A DNA stretch of 64,000 bases, taken from contig JAGXGC010000020.1 of NCBI GenBank assembly GCA_024636935.1, positions 58,654 to 122,653 of the forward strand, written 5' to 3'. Positions 1 through 8,254 of the stretch are shown piece after piece. Numbering within the stretch: position 1 is the stretch's first letter; the number at the start of each line of letters is the position of its first letter. The position numbers and the translations under genes are program-made. The notes beneath the pieces were generated by a model, which had not been told where the DNA came from, searched no databases, and saw nothing but the letters and a program-made list of their open reading frames with translations. This DNA is from Sideroxydans sp. GTDB lineage: Bacteria; Pseudomonadota; Gammaproteobacteria; Burkholderiales; Gallionellaceae.

Positions 1-219
1 AATCCTCACAAGCTCACGCCGCTCTTCCCCGAATTCTCCAATAAGTACACCTTCAGTGCTGTAGATGCGCAAAGGCAACTTGGGACGATAGTCTGTAAGC
101 GCTTCAAGCGAAGGCAGGGTGGGATAGGTGAGGATCGCTGCAAAGAGAAGAAGCAGGAGCGGCAAAAGCGGGAGCATCAGAATGCCGACCGCGGGATAAA
201 ACCACCAGCGTGAAGTCAT
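1..219 (-). CDS. mrcA: Penicillin-binding protein 1A, N-terminal fragment (gene runs off the left edge)
   Basis: Only the first 73 codons are inside the window, starting at the ATG complementary to 217-219. Reading leftward, they encode a short cytoplasmic start, one hydrophobic anchor (about residues 6-28, rich in Leu/Pro), then LTDYRPKLPLRIYSTEG and IGEFGEERR. That juxtamembrane stretch is typical of bifunctional class A penicillin-binding proteins just before the glycosyltransferase domain, which polymerise and cross-link peptidoglycan on the outer face of the inner membrane. The gene is divergent from pilM, the usual mrcA-pilM arrangement in proteobacteria. The catalytic domains lie outside the window, so the call rests on the N-terminus and context. 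Confidence 0.8.
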   Translation of the reverse strand, partial: MTSRWWFYPAVGILMLPLLPLLLLLFAAILTYPTLPSLEALTDYRPKLPLRIYSTEGVLIGEFGEERRELVRI

Positions 220-293
220 GACTATCAATTCTTGATTAAGTTAGACCTAGATTATATCGCCCTAGGGCCATTAGAGACGCATATAGAAAAAAC

Positions 294-322
294 TTTACAC
301 CTGCGAGAGTTATTGCTAGGAT
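294..322 (+). promoter_or_regulatory. Putative sigma70-type promoter of the pil operon
   Basis: TTTACA at 294-299 and TAGGAT at 317-322 are separated by exactly 17 bases, about 37 bases before the pilM start. The 139-bp gap also has to hold the divergent mrcA promoter. Seen by eye only; no transcription data. Confidence 0.45.
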
Positions 323-358
323 TTAAACCAGTTTATACGGAAGTGCGCTAACTATCCT

Positions 359-1459
359 ATGATTAAAGGAAATTTTGACATCCCGTTAGATTTTCTGCAA
401 ACCTCCACGCCGCCAATGATAGGTGTGGATATCAGTTCGTCATCCGTCAAGATGGTGGAATTGAGTGAGGCGCCGAAAAAGAACGGTTTTGTAGTGGAAA
501 GGTATGCAATCGAGCCTTTGCCATCTGATGCTGTAAGTGATGGCAACATCAATAATCTTGATGCAGTATCTGAGGCGCTGCAACGCGCATGGAAGCGTAT
601 GGGCACGCGTATCAGGAATGTGAGTTTGGCTCTGCCTGCTGCAGCGGTGATTAGTAAAAAAATCATGTTGCCAGCAGGTTTGCGCGAAGATGATTTGGAA
701 TATCAGGTCGAATCTGAGGCGAATCAATATATTCCCTTCGCCCTTGATGAGGTGAATTTGGATTTCCAGGTTATTGGGCCATCGCCGAACAATCCAGAGG
801 AAATAGAGGTTTTGCTGGCTGCATCGCGCAAAGCGAACGTCGAAGATAGAGTGGCTGCAGCGCAGACCGCGGGCTTAAAAGCTGTAGTTATGGATGTAGA
901 GCCATACGCCGCTGAAGCTGCATTCGATCAAATCAGATCTCAGTTGCCTAGTGGGGCTGAAGATCAGTGCATCGCCGTAGTAGATATTGGTGCGAGCGTA
1001 ATGAACGTAAACGTTCTGCGAAATGGACAGTCCGTATACACGCGAGATCAACAGGTGGGCGGCAACCAGCTCACGCAACAGATACAAGCCGCATTTGGAC
1101 TGACTGCCGAAGAGGCTGAGGCGGCCAAAAGAAACGGCGGTTTACCAGAAAATTACGAAAGCGATGTGCTTGCCCCATTCCGCGAAAACGTGGCGATGGA
1201 AGTGGCACGCGCGCTTCAATTTTTCTTTACCTCTACCCAGTATAACGAGGTGAGTTACGTTGTGCTTTCTGGAGGATGTGCAGCCCTGCTAGGCTTGGAT
1301 GAGGCGGTGGCAACGCGCACCCAGGTAAGTACACTGGTAGCGAATCCATTTGAACTGATGACCCTTTCATCAAGAATCAAGCCGCGACAACTGCAGACAG
1401 ACGCACCGGCGCTTATGATTGCCTGCGGTTTGGCGATGCGGAGGTTCGATCCATCATGA
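359..1459 (+). CDS. pilM: Type IV pilus assembly protein PilM (actin-like ATPase)
   Basis: 366 residues, cytoplasmic, actin/FtsA-like fold. The first phosphate-binding strand is visible as GVDISSSSVKMVEL (residues 22-35), the second as VVDIGASVMNVNV (207-219), and the adenosine motif as VLSGGCAALLGL (about 302-313). PilM forms the cytoplasmic ring of the type IV pilus alignment complex and docks onto the N-terminal peptide of PilN. The next gene starts inside its last codons (ATGA overlap at 1456-1459), so pilM and pilN are translationally coupled. The chosen ATG leaves a 13-residue N-terminal extension before the usual start region; an internal ATG at residue 20 is possible but lacks an obvious ribosome site. 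Confidence 0.95.
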   Translation: MIKGNFDIPLDFLQTSTPPMIGVDISSSSVKMVELSEAPKKNGFVVERYAIEPLPSDAVSDGNINNLDAVSEALQRAWKRMGTRIRNVSLALPAAAVISKKIMLPAGLREDDLEYQVESEANQYIPFALDEVNLDFQVIGPSPNNPEEIEVLLAASRKANVEDRVAAAQTAGLKAVVMDVEPYAAEAAFDQIRSQLPSGAEDQCIAVVDIGASVMNVNVLRNGQSVYTRDQQVGGNQLTQQIQAAFGLTAEEAEAAKRNGGLPENYESDVLAPFRENVAMEVARALQFFFTSTQYNEVSYVVLSGGCAALLGLDEAVATRTQVSTLVANPFELMTLSSRIKPRQLQTDAPALMIACGLAMRRFDPS

Positions 1460-2043
1460 TACGTATAAACTTACTACCGCACCGCGCTGAGAAGCGGCGT
1501 GCCAAGCAGCTGCAGTTCATCGTACTCAGTGTGATATCTATTTTGCTTGGAGCATTCTTGGTCGGATTGGTGCATGTGGCGATCGGTACTCAGATATCCT
1601 ATCAGGAAAGGCGCAACGAGTACCTGAAGCAGGAGACTGCGGTGCTAGACAGGCAGATTGCTGAGATCAAGAAATTGAGGCAGCAGACGCAATCTTTGTT
1701 GGCCAGGAAAAATGTGGTCGAGAATCTACAGTCCACACGTTCGGATGTAGTGCATCTGCTGGATCAAATGTTGCGGATTTTGCCCGAAGGCGTTCACCTG
1801 AAATCGTTGAAGCAGGCGGGACAGAGGATCAGTCTAGTAGGGTATGCACAATCTAATGCCCGCGTTTCAACCTTGATGCGAGCCATAGAGGATTCCCCAT
1901 GGCTAAATTCACCTGCATTGGTGGAAATCCATGCGGCAAACGTAGGTGGTTCACGACTAAATGAATTCTCTTTGAACTTTAATCTGACAAAGCAGGCGGA
2001 CTCAACAGGTACAACGTCTTCTGGTTCGGGCAAGGGGAGGTAA
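1456..2043 (+). CDS. pilN: Type IV pilus assembly protein PilN
   Basis: 195 residues, bitopic inner-membrane protein. The conserved cytoplasmic peptide INLLPHR (residues 4-10), which binds PilM, is followed by one membrane helix (about 20-44), a coiled-coil region (about 48-90) and a periplasmic ferredoxin-like domain. PilN pairs with PilO to bridge PilM in the cytoplasm to PilP/PilQ in the periplasm. The Ser/Gly/Thr-rich tail (last 15 residues) is probably disordered. It overlaps pilM by four bases and is followed three bases later by pilO. Confidence 0.95.
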   Translation: MIRINLLPHRAEKRRAKQLQFIVLSVISILLGAFLVGLVHVAIGTQISYQERRNEYLKQETAVLDRQIAEIKKLRQQTQSLLARKNVVENLQSTRSDVVHLLDQMLRILPEGVHLKSLKQAGQRISLVGYAQSNARVSTLMRAIEDSPWLNSPALVEIHAANVGGSRLNEFSLNFNLTKQADSTGTTSSGSGKGR

Positions 2044-2046
2044 GGG

Positions 2047-2685
2047 GTGGCCATGAACTTTTTGGAAGAACTGAAAAATATCGATCCCCAAAAGCCGGGG
2101 AATTGGCCTTGGTTGGTTAAGCTGGCGGCATTCCTATCAATGTTTTTACTGGTCGTGGCTGCAGGCGGATTCTTTGACTGGCAAGAACAATATGACAATT
2201 TGACTAGGATAAAAAAGGAAGAAGCTAGCCTTAAAGAAACTTTCCTTGCAAAAAAACGTGAAGCAATCAATCTGGATATCATCAAGAAGCAATTGATCGA
2301 CACGCAACAGTCTTTTGGGGCTTTGCTGAAGCAATTGCCGAGCAAATCAGAGATGGATGCTTTGCTTACCGATATCAACCAAGCAGGTTTGGGCCGAGGG
2401 TTGCAATTTGAACTGTTCCGTCCAGGCGGCGAGGTGGCTACGGGTGTATTTACCGAGCAGCCTATTGCGCTAAAAGTAACAGGCAGTTACGACGATCTCG
2501 GAAATTTCGCGAGTGACATATCTCAGTTGCCACGGATTGTTACATTGAACGATATACGAATAGCCCCCCTTGCCGGTGGTATGTTGAGCTTGGAGTCCAC
2601 TGCAAAAACCTATCGTTATCTGGATGAGGCGGAGTTGGCGGCCCAGAAAAAAGCAGCGCTAGCAGCTCAGAGGAAAAAGCGATGA
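2047..2685 (+). CDS. pilO: Type IV pilus inner-membrane protein PilO
   Basis: 212 residues from a GTG at 2047, or 210 from the ATG at 2053; GGGGAGG at 2034-2040 suits the GTG better. It has a short N-terminus, one membrane helix (about 23-43), a coiled coil (about 48-90) and a periplasmic ferredoxin-like domain, the standard PilO layout. PilO heterodimerises with PilN and recruits the PilP lipoprotein. The Lys/Ala-rich tail overlaps the pilP start by four bases (ATGA at 2682-2685). Confidence 0.94.
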   Translation: MAMNFLEELKNIDPQKPGNWPWLVKLAAFLSMFLLVVAAGGFFDWQEQYDNLTRIKKEEASLKETFLAKKREAINLDIIKKQLIDTQQSFGALLKQLPSKSEMDALLTDINQAGLGRGLQFELFRPGGEVATGVFTEQPIALKVTGSYDDLGNFASDISQLPRIVTLNDIRIAPLAGGMLSLESTAKTYRYLDEAELAAQKKAALAAQRKKR

Positions 2686-3194
2686 ACGCGCGTATAACTA
2701 TAGTCCTATTTGCCATGGTTATTGCAGGTTGTGGCGGGGAGGAGTTCCAGGACCTGAGGGACTTTGTTAACAATGCTGGCGCTGATATGCGCGGCAAAGT
2801 CGAGCCGCCCCCTGACATCAAGCCTTATGAGCCGTTTGCGTATGACAACACGGCCTCTTTGCCAGATCCGTTCAAGCCTCGCAAGACTAAAACAGGGGGT
2901 TCTGGGAGAGGTGGGCTGAACCAGCCAGATTTTGATCGTCCCAAGGAGGAGTTGGAAGACTACCCATTAGAAAGTATGAAGATGGTGGGATATCTTTCGC
3001 AAAAAGGGATTGGGCATGCTGTTCTGCGCTCATCCGAAGGAAAAATACATCAAGTCAAGGTTGGAAATTACATAGGATTGAATTTCGGGCAGGTCACATC
3101 GATCTCGGAGACCGATCTTAAGGTCAAGGAAATGGTTCAGGATAGTGCTGGCGACTGGACAGAGCGTGAAAGTAGCCTGCAATTGATCGAATGA
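2682..3194 (+). CDS. pilP: Type IV pilus lipoprotein PilP
   Basis: 170 residues. A short signal peptide ends in the lipobox VIAGC (Cys17 is the lipidation site). A Pro-rich disordered stretch (about 40-95) follows, containing LPDPFKPR, then a small beta-rich domain (about 95-170) of the HR/PilP type with KMVGYLSQKG and KVGNYIG. PilP links the PilN/PilO inner-membrane dimer to the N0 domain of the PilQ secretin. It is translationally coupled to pilO and 13 bases from pilQ. Confidence 0.94.
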   Translation: MNARITIVLFAMVIAGCGGEEFQDLRDFVNNAGADMRGKVEPPPDIKPYEPFAYDNTASLPDPFKPRKTKTGGSGRGGLNQPDFDRPKEELEDYPLESMKMVGYLSQKGIGHAVLRSSEGKIHQVKVGNYIGLNFGQVTSISETDLKVKEMVQDSAGDWTERESSLQLIE

Positions 3195-3207
3195 TTAGGA
3201 GTTAAAA

Positions 3208-5271
3208 ATGAAACTGCTTGATATGCCAACACATAAAGTATTCCGAGTGATTGCAATCGCACTTGCGCTGAGCACGTTCAATGCCCAAGCTCAGGATAAT
3301 ATCGAATTGACGAACAGTATTGAGTCTATCAGTGCAAGCAACGAGAGTGGCCAACTCGTCGTGAAGGTGGGATTGAAGTCGCCACCTAAAGGACAGCCGG
3401 CTGCGTTTACGATCAACACCCCGCCGCGTATTGCATTCGACTTTCCCAATACCGAAAATGGGCTGGGCACCTCCATGCAGACTTTTGGCGAGGGAGAGCT
3501 ACGTAGTGCCAACATCGTTCAGGCAGGAAATAGAACTCGCTTAGTTATCAATCTTGCTCAAATGGTTGGCTACGATACCCGAGTCGATGGCAATGATGTA
3601 TTGATTACTCTTCAGCCGAAGGGGATAGGAGGCGGCGTGGCGCCAGTTCCTGCAGCTCATTTTGCAGATGCATCTTCCAGCGCCCAGATGCACAGTTTAC
3701 GTGACATAGATTTCCGTAGAGGCAAAAACGGCGAAAGCCGAATTCAGATTGATTTGTCTGATGCTGATATCGGCATTGATATCAAACAGCAGGGAAGAGC
3801 ATTGATCGTGGATTTCCAAAGAGCAATATTGCCCCGCAATTTGCAGCGAAAATTGGATGTGTCTGATTTTGCAACCCCAGTTCAAATGATTGACGCCTTT
3901 GTCCAAGGAGGAAATGCGCGACTGTCTATCGAGCCCAAGGGCTTGTGGGAGTATTCGGCATACCAAACAGACAACAAATTCATTGTAGAAGTGAAGGCGG
4001 TAGCTGAGGATCCAAACAAATTAGTGAAAGGTAATTCTCCTGGATATTCTGGAGAAAAGTTAACGCTGAACTTCCAGAATATCTCTACTCGAGAAGCTTT
4101 GAGCGTAATCGCGGATTTCACAGGATTGAATATGGTCATCAGCGATACAGTTTCAGGAAGCCTAACCTTGCGTTTGAAGGATGTGCCGTGGGATCAAGCC
4201 TTCGAGATCATCCTGCAGAGCCGTGGCCTGGATATGCGAAAAAATGGCAATGTCATCCAAGTAGCCCCGCGCGAGGAGATAGCTGCCAAAGAAAAGATCG
4301 AATTCTCTTCTCGCCAAGAGATATCAGAGCTGGAGCCACTTCGTACAGAGAATTTCGAACTGGCATATGCCAAGGCAGGCGACATTGTTAAGCTCATCTC
4401 AAACGACAAGCAAAAGATTCTGTCGAATCGTGGCAGCGCCAATTTCGATTTGCGAACGAATCTGCTTTTTGTAAAAGACGTTCCTTCCAGCCTTGAAGAA
4501 GTGCGCAAACTGATCAAGTTAGTTGATGTGCCAGTTCGCCAAGTATTGATTGAAGCCCGCTTCGTGGAAGCGGGGGAGTCTTTCAACCACACATTGGGTG
4601 GGCGTTTGGGATATACGGGACCAACTCAGGCTCAAGGTGGGGGATTCGCAGTCGGCAATGGTGGAAGAGGCGCCATCTCAGGTGGCAGTCTGAATCTTCC
4701 AGGGGCGGCATCTGGATTGGGTGGGCTGACTATGACGCTGTTTAACGCCGCTGCAACCAAAACGCTTACACTAGAATTGAATGCATCGGCAATTGATGGC
4801 ACTACAAAAAATATAGCTAGTCCACGAGTTGTGACGGGTGACAAAACTGCTGCAACCATTGAGTCTGGCGTTGAAGTGCCGTATCTGGAGGCCAGCAGTA
4901 GCGGAGCTACTAGTGTGGCTTTCAAGAAGGCAGTCTTAGGGTTGACAGTGACTCCGCAAATCACGCCAGATGATAGCGTGACTATGAAAATTAGTGTAAG
5001 TCAGGACTCTGTCGGCAACATCTACTCTGGAGTGCCAAGTATAAACACTAAGAAAGTGGATACACAAGTGCTGGTCGACAATGGCGGGACTGTGGTCATC
5101 GGCGGCGTGTACACTCAGGATGATTCTAACTCAACATCAGGAGTGCCTGGCTTGGCTGATATCCCGGTACTTGGCTGGCTGTTTAAAACCAACACTGTGG
5201 TCAAGAGCAAGAAAGAATTGCTAGTGTTCATTACACCGAAGATATTAAAAAATTCGCTCGGGACAAATTAA
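3208..5271 (+). CDS. pilQ: Type IV pilus secretin PilQ
   Basis: 687 residues. The signal peptide probably ends at NAQA (residue 28). Two AMIN domains (about 35-130 and 165-265) bind peptidoglycan. STN/N0 (about 285-345, LTLNFQNISTREALSVIADF) and an N1 (KH-like) region come next, followed by the C-terminal secretin beta-barrel (about 445-683) with VPLLG-type closing motif VPGLADIPVLGWLFKT. PilQ oligomerises in the outer membrane into the gated pore for the pilus. The ATG is supported by TAGGAG nine bases upstream. Last gene of pilMNOPQ. Confidence 0.96.
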   Translation: MKLLDMPTHKVFRVIAIALALSTFNAQAQDNIELTNSIESISASNESGQLVVKVGLKSPPKGQPAAFTINTPPRIAFDFPNTENGLGTSMQTFGEGELRSANIVQAGNRTRLVINLAQMVGYDTRVDGNDVLITLQPKGIGGGVAPVPAAHFADASSSAQMHSLRDIDFRRGKNGESRIQIDLSDADIGIDIKQQGRALIVDFQRAILPRNLQRKLDVSDFATPVQMIDAFVQGGNARLSIEPKGLWEYSAYQTDNKFIVEVKAVAEDPNKLVKGNSPGYSGEKLTLNFQNISTREALSVIADFTGLNMVISDTVSGSLTLRLKDVPWDQAFEIILQSRGLDMRKNGNVIQVAPREEIAAKEKIEFSSRQEISELEPLRTENFELAYAKAGDIVKLISNDKQKILSNRGSANFDLRTNLLFVKDVPSSLEEVRKLIKLVDVPVRQVLIEARFVEAGESFNHTLGGRLGYTGPTQAQGGGFAVGNGGRGAISGGSLNLPGAASGLGGLTMTLFNAAATKTLTLELNASAIDGTTKNIASPRVVTGDKTAATIESGVEVPYLEASSSGATSVAFKKAVLGLTVTPQITPDDSVTMKISVSQDSVGNIYSGVPSINTKKVDTQVLVDNGGTVVIGGVYTQDDSNSTSGVPGLADIPVLGWLFKTNTVVKSKKELLVFITPKILKNSLGTN

Positions 5272-5282
5272 CAAGGTAGCGA

Positions 5283-5329
5283 CCCCTCAATACAAAGGCC
5301 CAGCAATGCCGGGCCTTTGTATTGAGGGG
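5283..5329 (+). terminator. 19-bp perfect hairpin between pilQ and aroK that buries the aroK ribosome site
   Basis: Arms 5283-5301 and 5311-5329 are perfectly complementary over 19 bp with a 9-base loop. No T-run follows (CTAAAAGC), so as a terminator it would be non-canonical. The 3' arm ends in GAGGGG (5324-5329), eight bases before the aroK ATG, and is the only Shine-Dalgarno-like sequence there. Folding of a read-through transcript would hide it. Confidence 0.7.
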
Positions 5330-5337
5330 CTAAAAGC

Positions 5338-5934
5338 ATGAATTCCGTTACAATTCCAAGCATGGAATCAAACACAGCCGACAAACTGAACGCAGGCAAC
5401 ATAATCCTGATTGGCCTGATGGGCTCTGGGAAGACAACAGTTGGAAAGTTGTTGGCTAGGCAGCTCAATAAATCGTTTATTGATTGTGACGAGGAAATAC
5501 AGCGCCGCACAGGCGTGACCATTCCGCATATTTTTGATGTGGAAGGGGAGGATGGGTTCAGGCAAAGAGAAACTGCAGCCTTGGAAGATTTGGTCAGAAG
5601 AACCAATATCATTCTTGCAACAGGGGGAGGGGCTCCATTGAGCCCAATTAATCGTGAGTTGCTGAGGCATGCAGGAGTCGTCGTGTATCTGAAAAGCAAT
5701 GTACACGACCTGTGGCAGCGCACACGGCATGACCACAATCGACCTTTGTTGCAGAATGCCGATCCACGAGGAACATTGCAGGCCTTATTTGAAAAACGCG
5801 ATCCGCTATATAACAGCATAGCTGACATCGTAATAAACACAGGCAAACAAAATGTGCAGATTCTGCTGGTCAAACTGCTGGAAATGCTTGCCAACTATCA
5901 ATCTTCTGACAAATCAGCACCAGAAAGTATCTAG
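5338..5934 (+). CDS. aroK: Shikimate kinase
   Basis: 198 residues. It phosphorylates shikimate with ATP to shikimate 3-phosphate in the chorismate pathway, in the cytoplasm. Walker [10 protein letters not shown] (26-34), the shikimate-binding DCDEEI (49-54) and FRQRE (74-78), GGG (96-98) and the lid [11 protein letters not shown] (128-138) are all present. The N-terminus is about 20 residues longer than in compact family members; ATG at 5362 would shorten it, but GAGGGG upstream of 5338 supports the longer form. aroB follows after two bases, the classic aroK-aroB pair. Confidence 0.95.
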   Translation: MNSVTIPSMESNTADKLNAGNIILIGLMGSGKTTVGKLLARQLNKSFIDCDEEIQRRTGVTIPHIFDVEGEDGFRQRETAALEDLVRRTNIILATGGGAPLSPINRELLRHAGVVVYLKSNVHDLWQRTRHDHNRPLLQNADPRGTLQALFEKRDPLYNSIADIVINTGKQNVQILLVKLLEMLANYQSSDKSAPESI

Positions 5935-5936
5935 AA

Positions 5937-7019
5937 ATGCAGACACTGAAAGTAGGCCTTGCCGAGCGTAGTTATCCAATATATGTAGGCAGCGGCATGT
6001 TGCACACATGCGAATTGTTATTGCCTTATCTTCTGGATAATCGTGCGGTGATTATCAGCAATACAACAGTAGCTCCCTTGTATCTGGATCAACTCAAAAC
6101 AAATCTTGAAGCGAATGGAGTGCGTTGCGATAGCATCATTTTGCAGGATGGGGAAAAGTATAAAAATTCCGATTCGATGGACGCTATCTATGACTCGCTT
6201 CTAAGGTCGCATAGTGAGCGAAACACACCCCTTATTGCTCTAGGTGGAGGCGTGATAGGAGATATGGTGGGATTTGCAGCTGCTACTTACTTGCGGGGCG
6301 TACCGTTTATTCAGATACCTACCACGCTGCTAGCTCAAGTTGATTCGTCCGTCGGCGGAAAGACCGGGATCAATCACCCCCTGGGTAAGAACATGATAGG
6401 TGCCTTCTATCAGCCATTGATGGTGCTGGCAGATACACAAACGCTCGATACGCTTCCTGATCGTGAATTGAGAGCAGGTATTTCAGAGGTGATCAAATAC
6501 GGACTGATCCGTGATCTGCCATTCCTAGAATGGCTTGAGCAGAACCTTGAAAAGCTACTGGCGAGAGACAAGGAGGCGCATCAATATGCAATTGCGCGAA
6601 GTTGCCAGAATAAGGCAGAAGTAGTTGGAAACGATGAGCGAGAAAGCGGCGAGCGAGCACTTCTGAATCTGGGCCATACATTTGGACATGCAATTGAAAA
6701 TGGGATGGGCTACGGTGTATGGCTGCATGGCGAGGCTGTTGCTGCGGGCACGATGATGGCGGCAGATTTGTCGCATCGTATGGGTTGGCTGACAGGGGCA
6801 GACGTGGCGCGAGTGCGTGATATTTTTAAGCGCGCAAATCTGCCAGTGAGCGGACCGAGCATGCCAGTCGAAAAATACCAAGAGCTAATGGGGCTGGACA
6901 AGAAGGTTTCGGCAGGCAAGGTCAGATTTGTTCTCTTGGAGGCTTTGGGCCGTGCTGTCATGACAGGTGATGTACCTGAATCAACCTTGAAAGAAACGCT
7001 GGAGGCATGTTGTGACTGA
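5937..7019 (+). CDS. aroB: 3-Dehydroquinate synthase
   Basis: 360 residues. It converts DAHP to 3-dehydroquinate, the second step of chorismate synthesis, using NAD+ and a divalent metal. The NAD site [11 protein letters not shown] (103-113), [11 protein letters not shown] (142-152) and the metal ligands Glu184, His247 and His264 (in [17 protein letters not shown] and LHGEAV) are all visible. Length matches the family. It begins two bases after aroK and overlaps dgt by eight bases. Confidence 0.97.
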   Translation: MQTLKVGLAERSYPIYVGSGMLHTCELLLPYLLDNRAVIISNTTVAPLYLDQLKTNLEANGVRCDSIILQDGEKYKNSDSMDAIYDSLLRSHSERNTPLIALGGGVIGDMVGFAAATYLRGVPFIQIPTTLLAQVDSSVGGKTGINHPLGKNMIGAFYQPLMVLADTQTLDTLPDRELRAGISEVIKYGLIRDLPFLEWLEQNLEKLLARDKEAHQYAIARSCQNKAEVVGNDERESGERALLNLGHTFGHAIENGMGYGVWLHGEAVAAGTMMAADLSHRMGWLTGADVARVRDIFKRANLPVSGPSMPVEKYQELMGLDKKVSAGKVRFVLLEALGRAVMTGDVPESTLKETLEACCD

Positions 7020-8136
7020 ACAGCAGTTCGCGCCATATGCAGTCAAGCAAAGTGAGCGCGGTCGGCTAATCTCCGAACCGAGTCCACTCGGTCGAAGCGA
7101 ATTTCAGCGCGATCGCGACCGCATCATCCACTCGAGTGCATTTCGCAGGCTTGAATATAAGACTCAAGTATTTGTCAATCACGAGGGCGATCTGTTCAGG
7201 ACCCGTTTAACGCACAGTATCGAAGTGGCGCAAATAGGCAGATCTATAGCGCGCCGTCTTGGGCTGAATGAGGACTTGGTGGAAGCCATCTCACTTGCCC
7301 ATGATCTGGGGCATACGCCATTCGGGCATGCAGGGCAGGATGAGCTTAATGCATGCATGGCTGAATACGGCGGCTTTGAACATAACCTGCAATCACTTCG
7401 AGTAGTTGATGTGCTTGAGGAGCGGTATGCAGCATTTGATGGACTGAATCTGTGTTTCGAGACGCGAGAAGGCATACTTAAGCATTGCTCTCGGGAAGAT
7501 GCCGAAAAATTGGGCAATGTGGGGAAGCGATTTCTACTGGGGCACCGTCCAAGCTTGGAAGCACAAGTGGCAAATTTGGCAGATGAGATCGCATACAACA
7601 ATCACGATGTCGATGATGGTCTGCGTTCTGGCCTGCTGACGTTGGACAAGATGACTGAGGTGGATCTGTTCGCTAGACATCTAGAGGAAGTGAGACTAGC
7701 TTGGCCACAGTTGGCGGAACGACGCGTCGTCCACGAAACAGTACGTCGAATGATCAATACGTTGGTCACAGACTTGATTGCGCAGACGCTCACTAACATT
7801 ACAGAGTGCGAACCAAAATCTCTTGAAGACGTGAGAGTTGCGCCTGCCTTGGTTGCTTTTAGCCCCCAGATGCGCGCATGGAATAGTGAGCTTAAATCTT
7901 TCCTGCGTACCGAGCTTTATCGTCATTATCGTGTCATGCGCATGAGTGCTAAAGCACGTCGCGTAATCCGTGAATTGTTCCAAGCATTCATGGAAGACCC
8001 CCGCCTGTTACCACCGCAGTCCAGTAACCAGCAGAAAGCTGACCTTCCACGCACTGTAGCCGACTACATCGCCGGGATGACTGATCGCTATGCGATTAGG
8101 GAACATAGGCGAATTTTCGCCATAGAAGAGATTTAA
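7012..8136 (+). CDS. dgt: dGTPase-like HD-domain deoxynucleotide triphosphohydrolase
   Basis: 374 residues. A GTG start at 7012 is preceded by GGAGG at 7001-7005. HD-superfamily metal ligands are seen as [10 protein letters not shown] (His68), [13 protein letters not shown] (His97, Asp98) and a later [12 protein letters not shown]. This is the shorter dGTPase-like class (about 370-380 residues, versus 505 for E. coli Dgt), which hydrolyses dNTPs to deoxynucleosides plus triphosphate. Its usual place after aroB is conserved in betaproteobacteria. Substrate preference cannot be read from sequence. Confidence 0.92.
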   Translation: MTEQQFAPYAVKQSERGRLISEPSPLGRSEFQRDRDRIIHSSAFRRLEYKTQVFVNHEGDLFRTRLTHSIEVAQIGRSIARRLGLNEDLVEAISLAHDLGHTPFGHAGQDELNACMAEYGGFEHNLQSLRVVDVLEERYAAFDGLNLCFETREGILKHCSREDAEKLGNVGKRFLLGHRPSLEAQVANLADEIAYNNHDVDDGLRSGLLTLDKMTEVDLFARHLEEVRLAWPQLAERRVVHETVRRMINTLVTDLIAQTLTNITECEPKSLEDVRVAPALVAFSPQMRAWNSELKSFLRTELYRHYRVMRMSAKARRVIRELFQAFMEDPRLLPPQSSNQQKADLPRTVADYIAGMTDRYAIREHRRIFAIEEI

Positions 8137-8254
8137 CCGGTTCTCGGTTGCCCACCACCTACGGTTTAAGGTAGCATTCCCGCCCTTTTGGATAAATTTC
8201 CCGAAAAAGCGGCGTTTGTCGCTGTGTTGTCGGATGAATGAGGTGAGGAACAAG

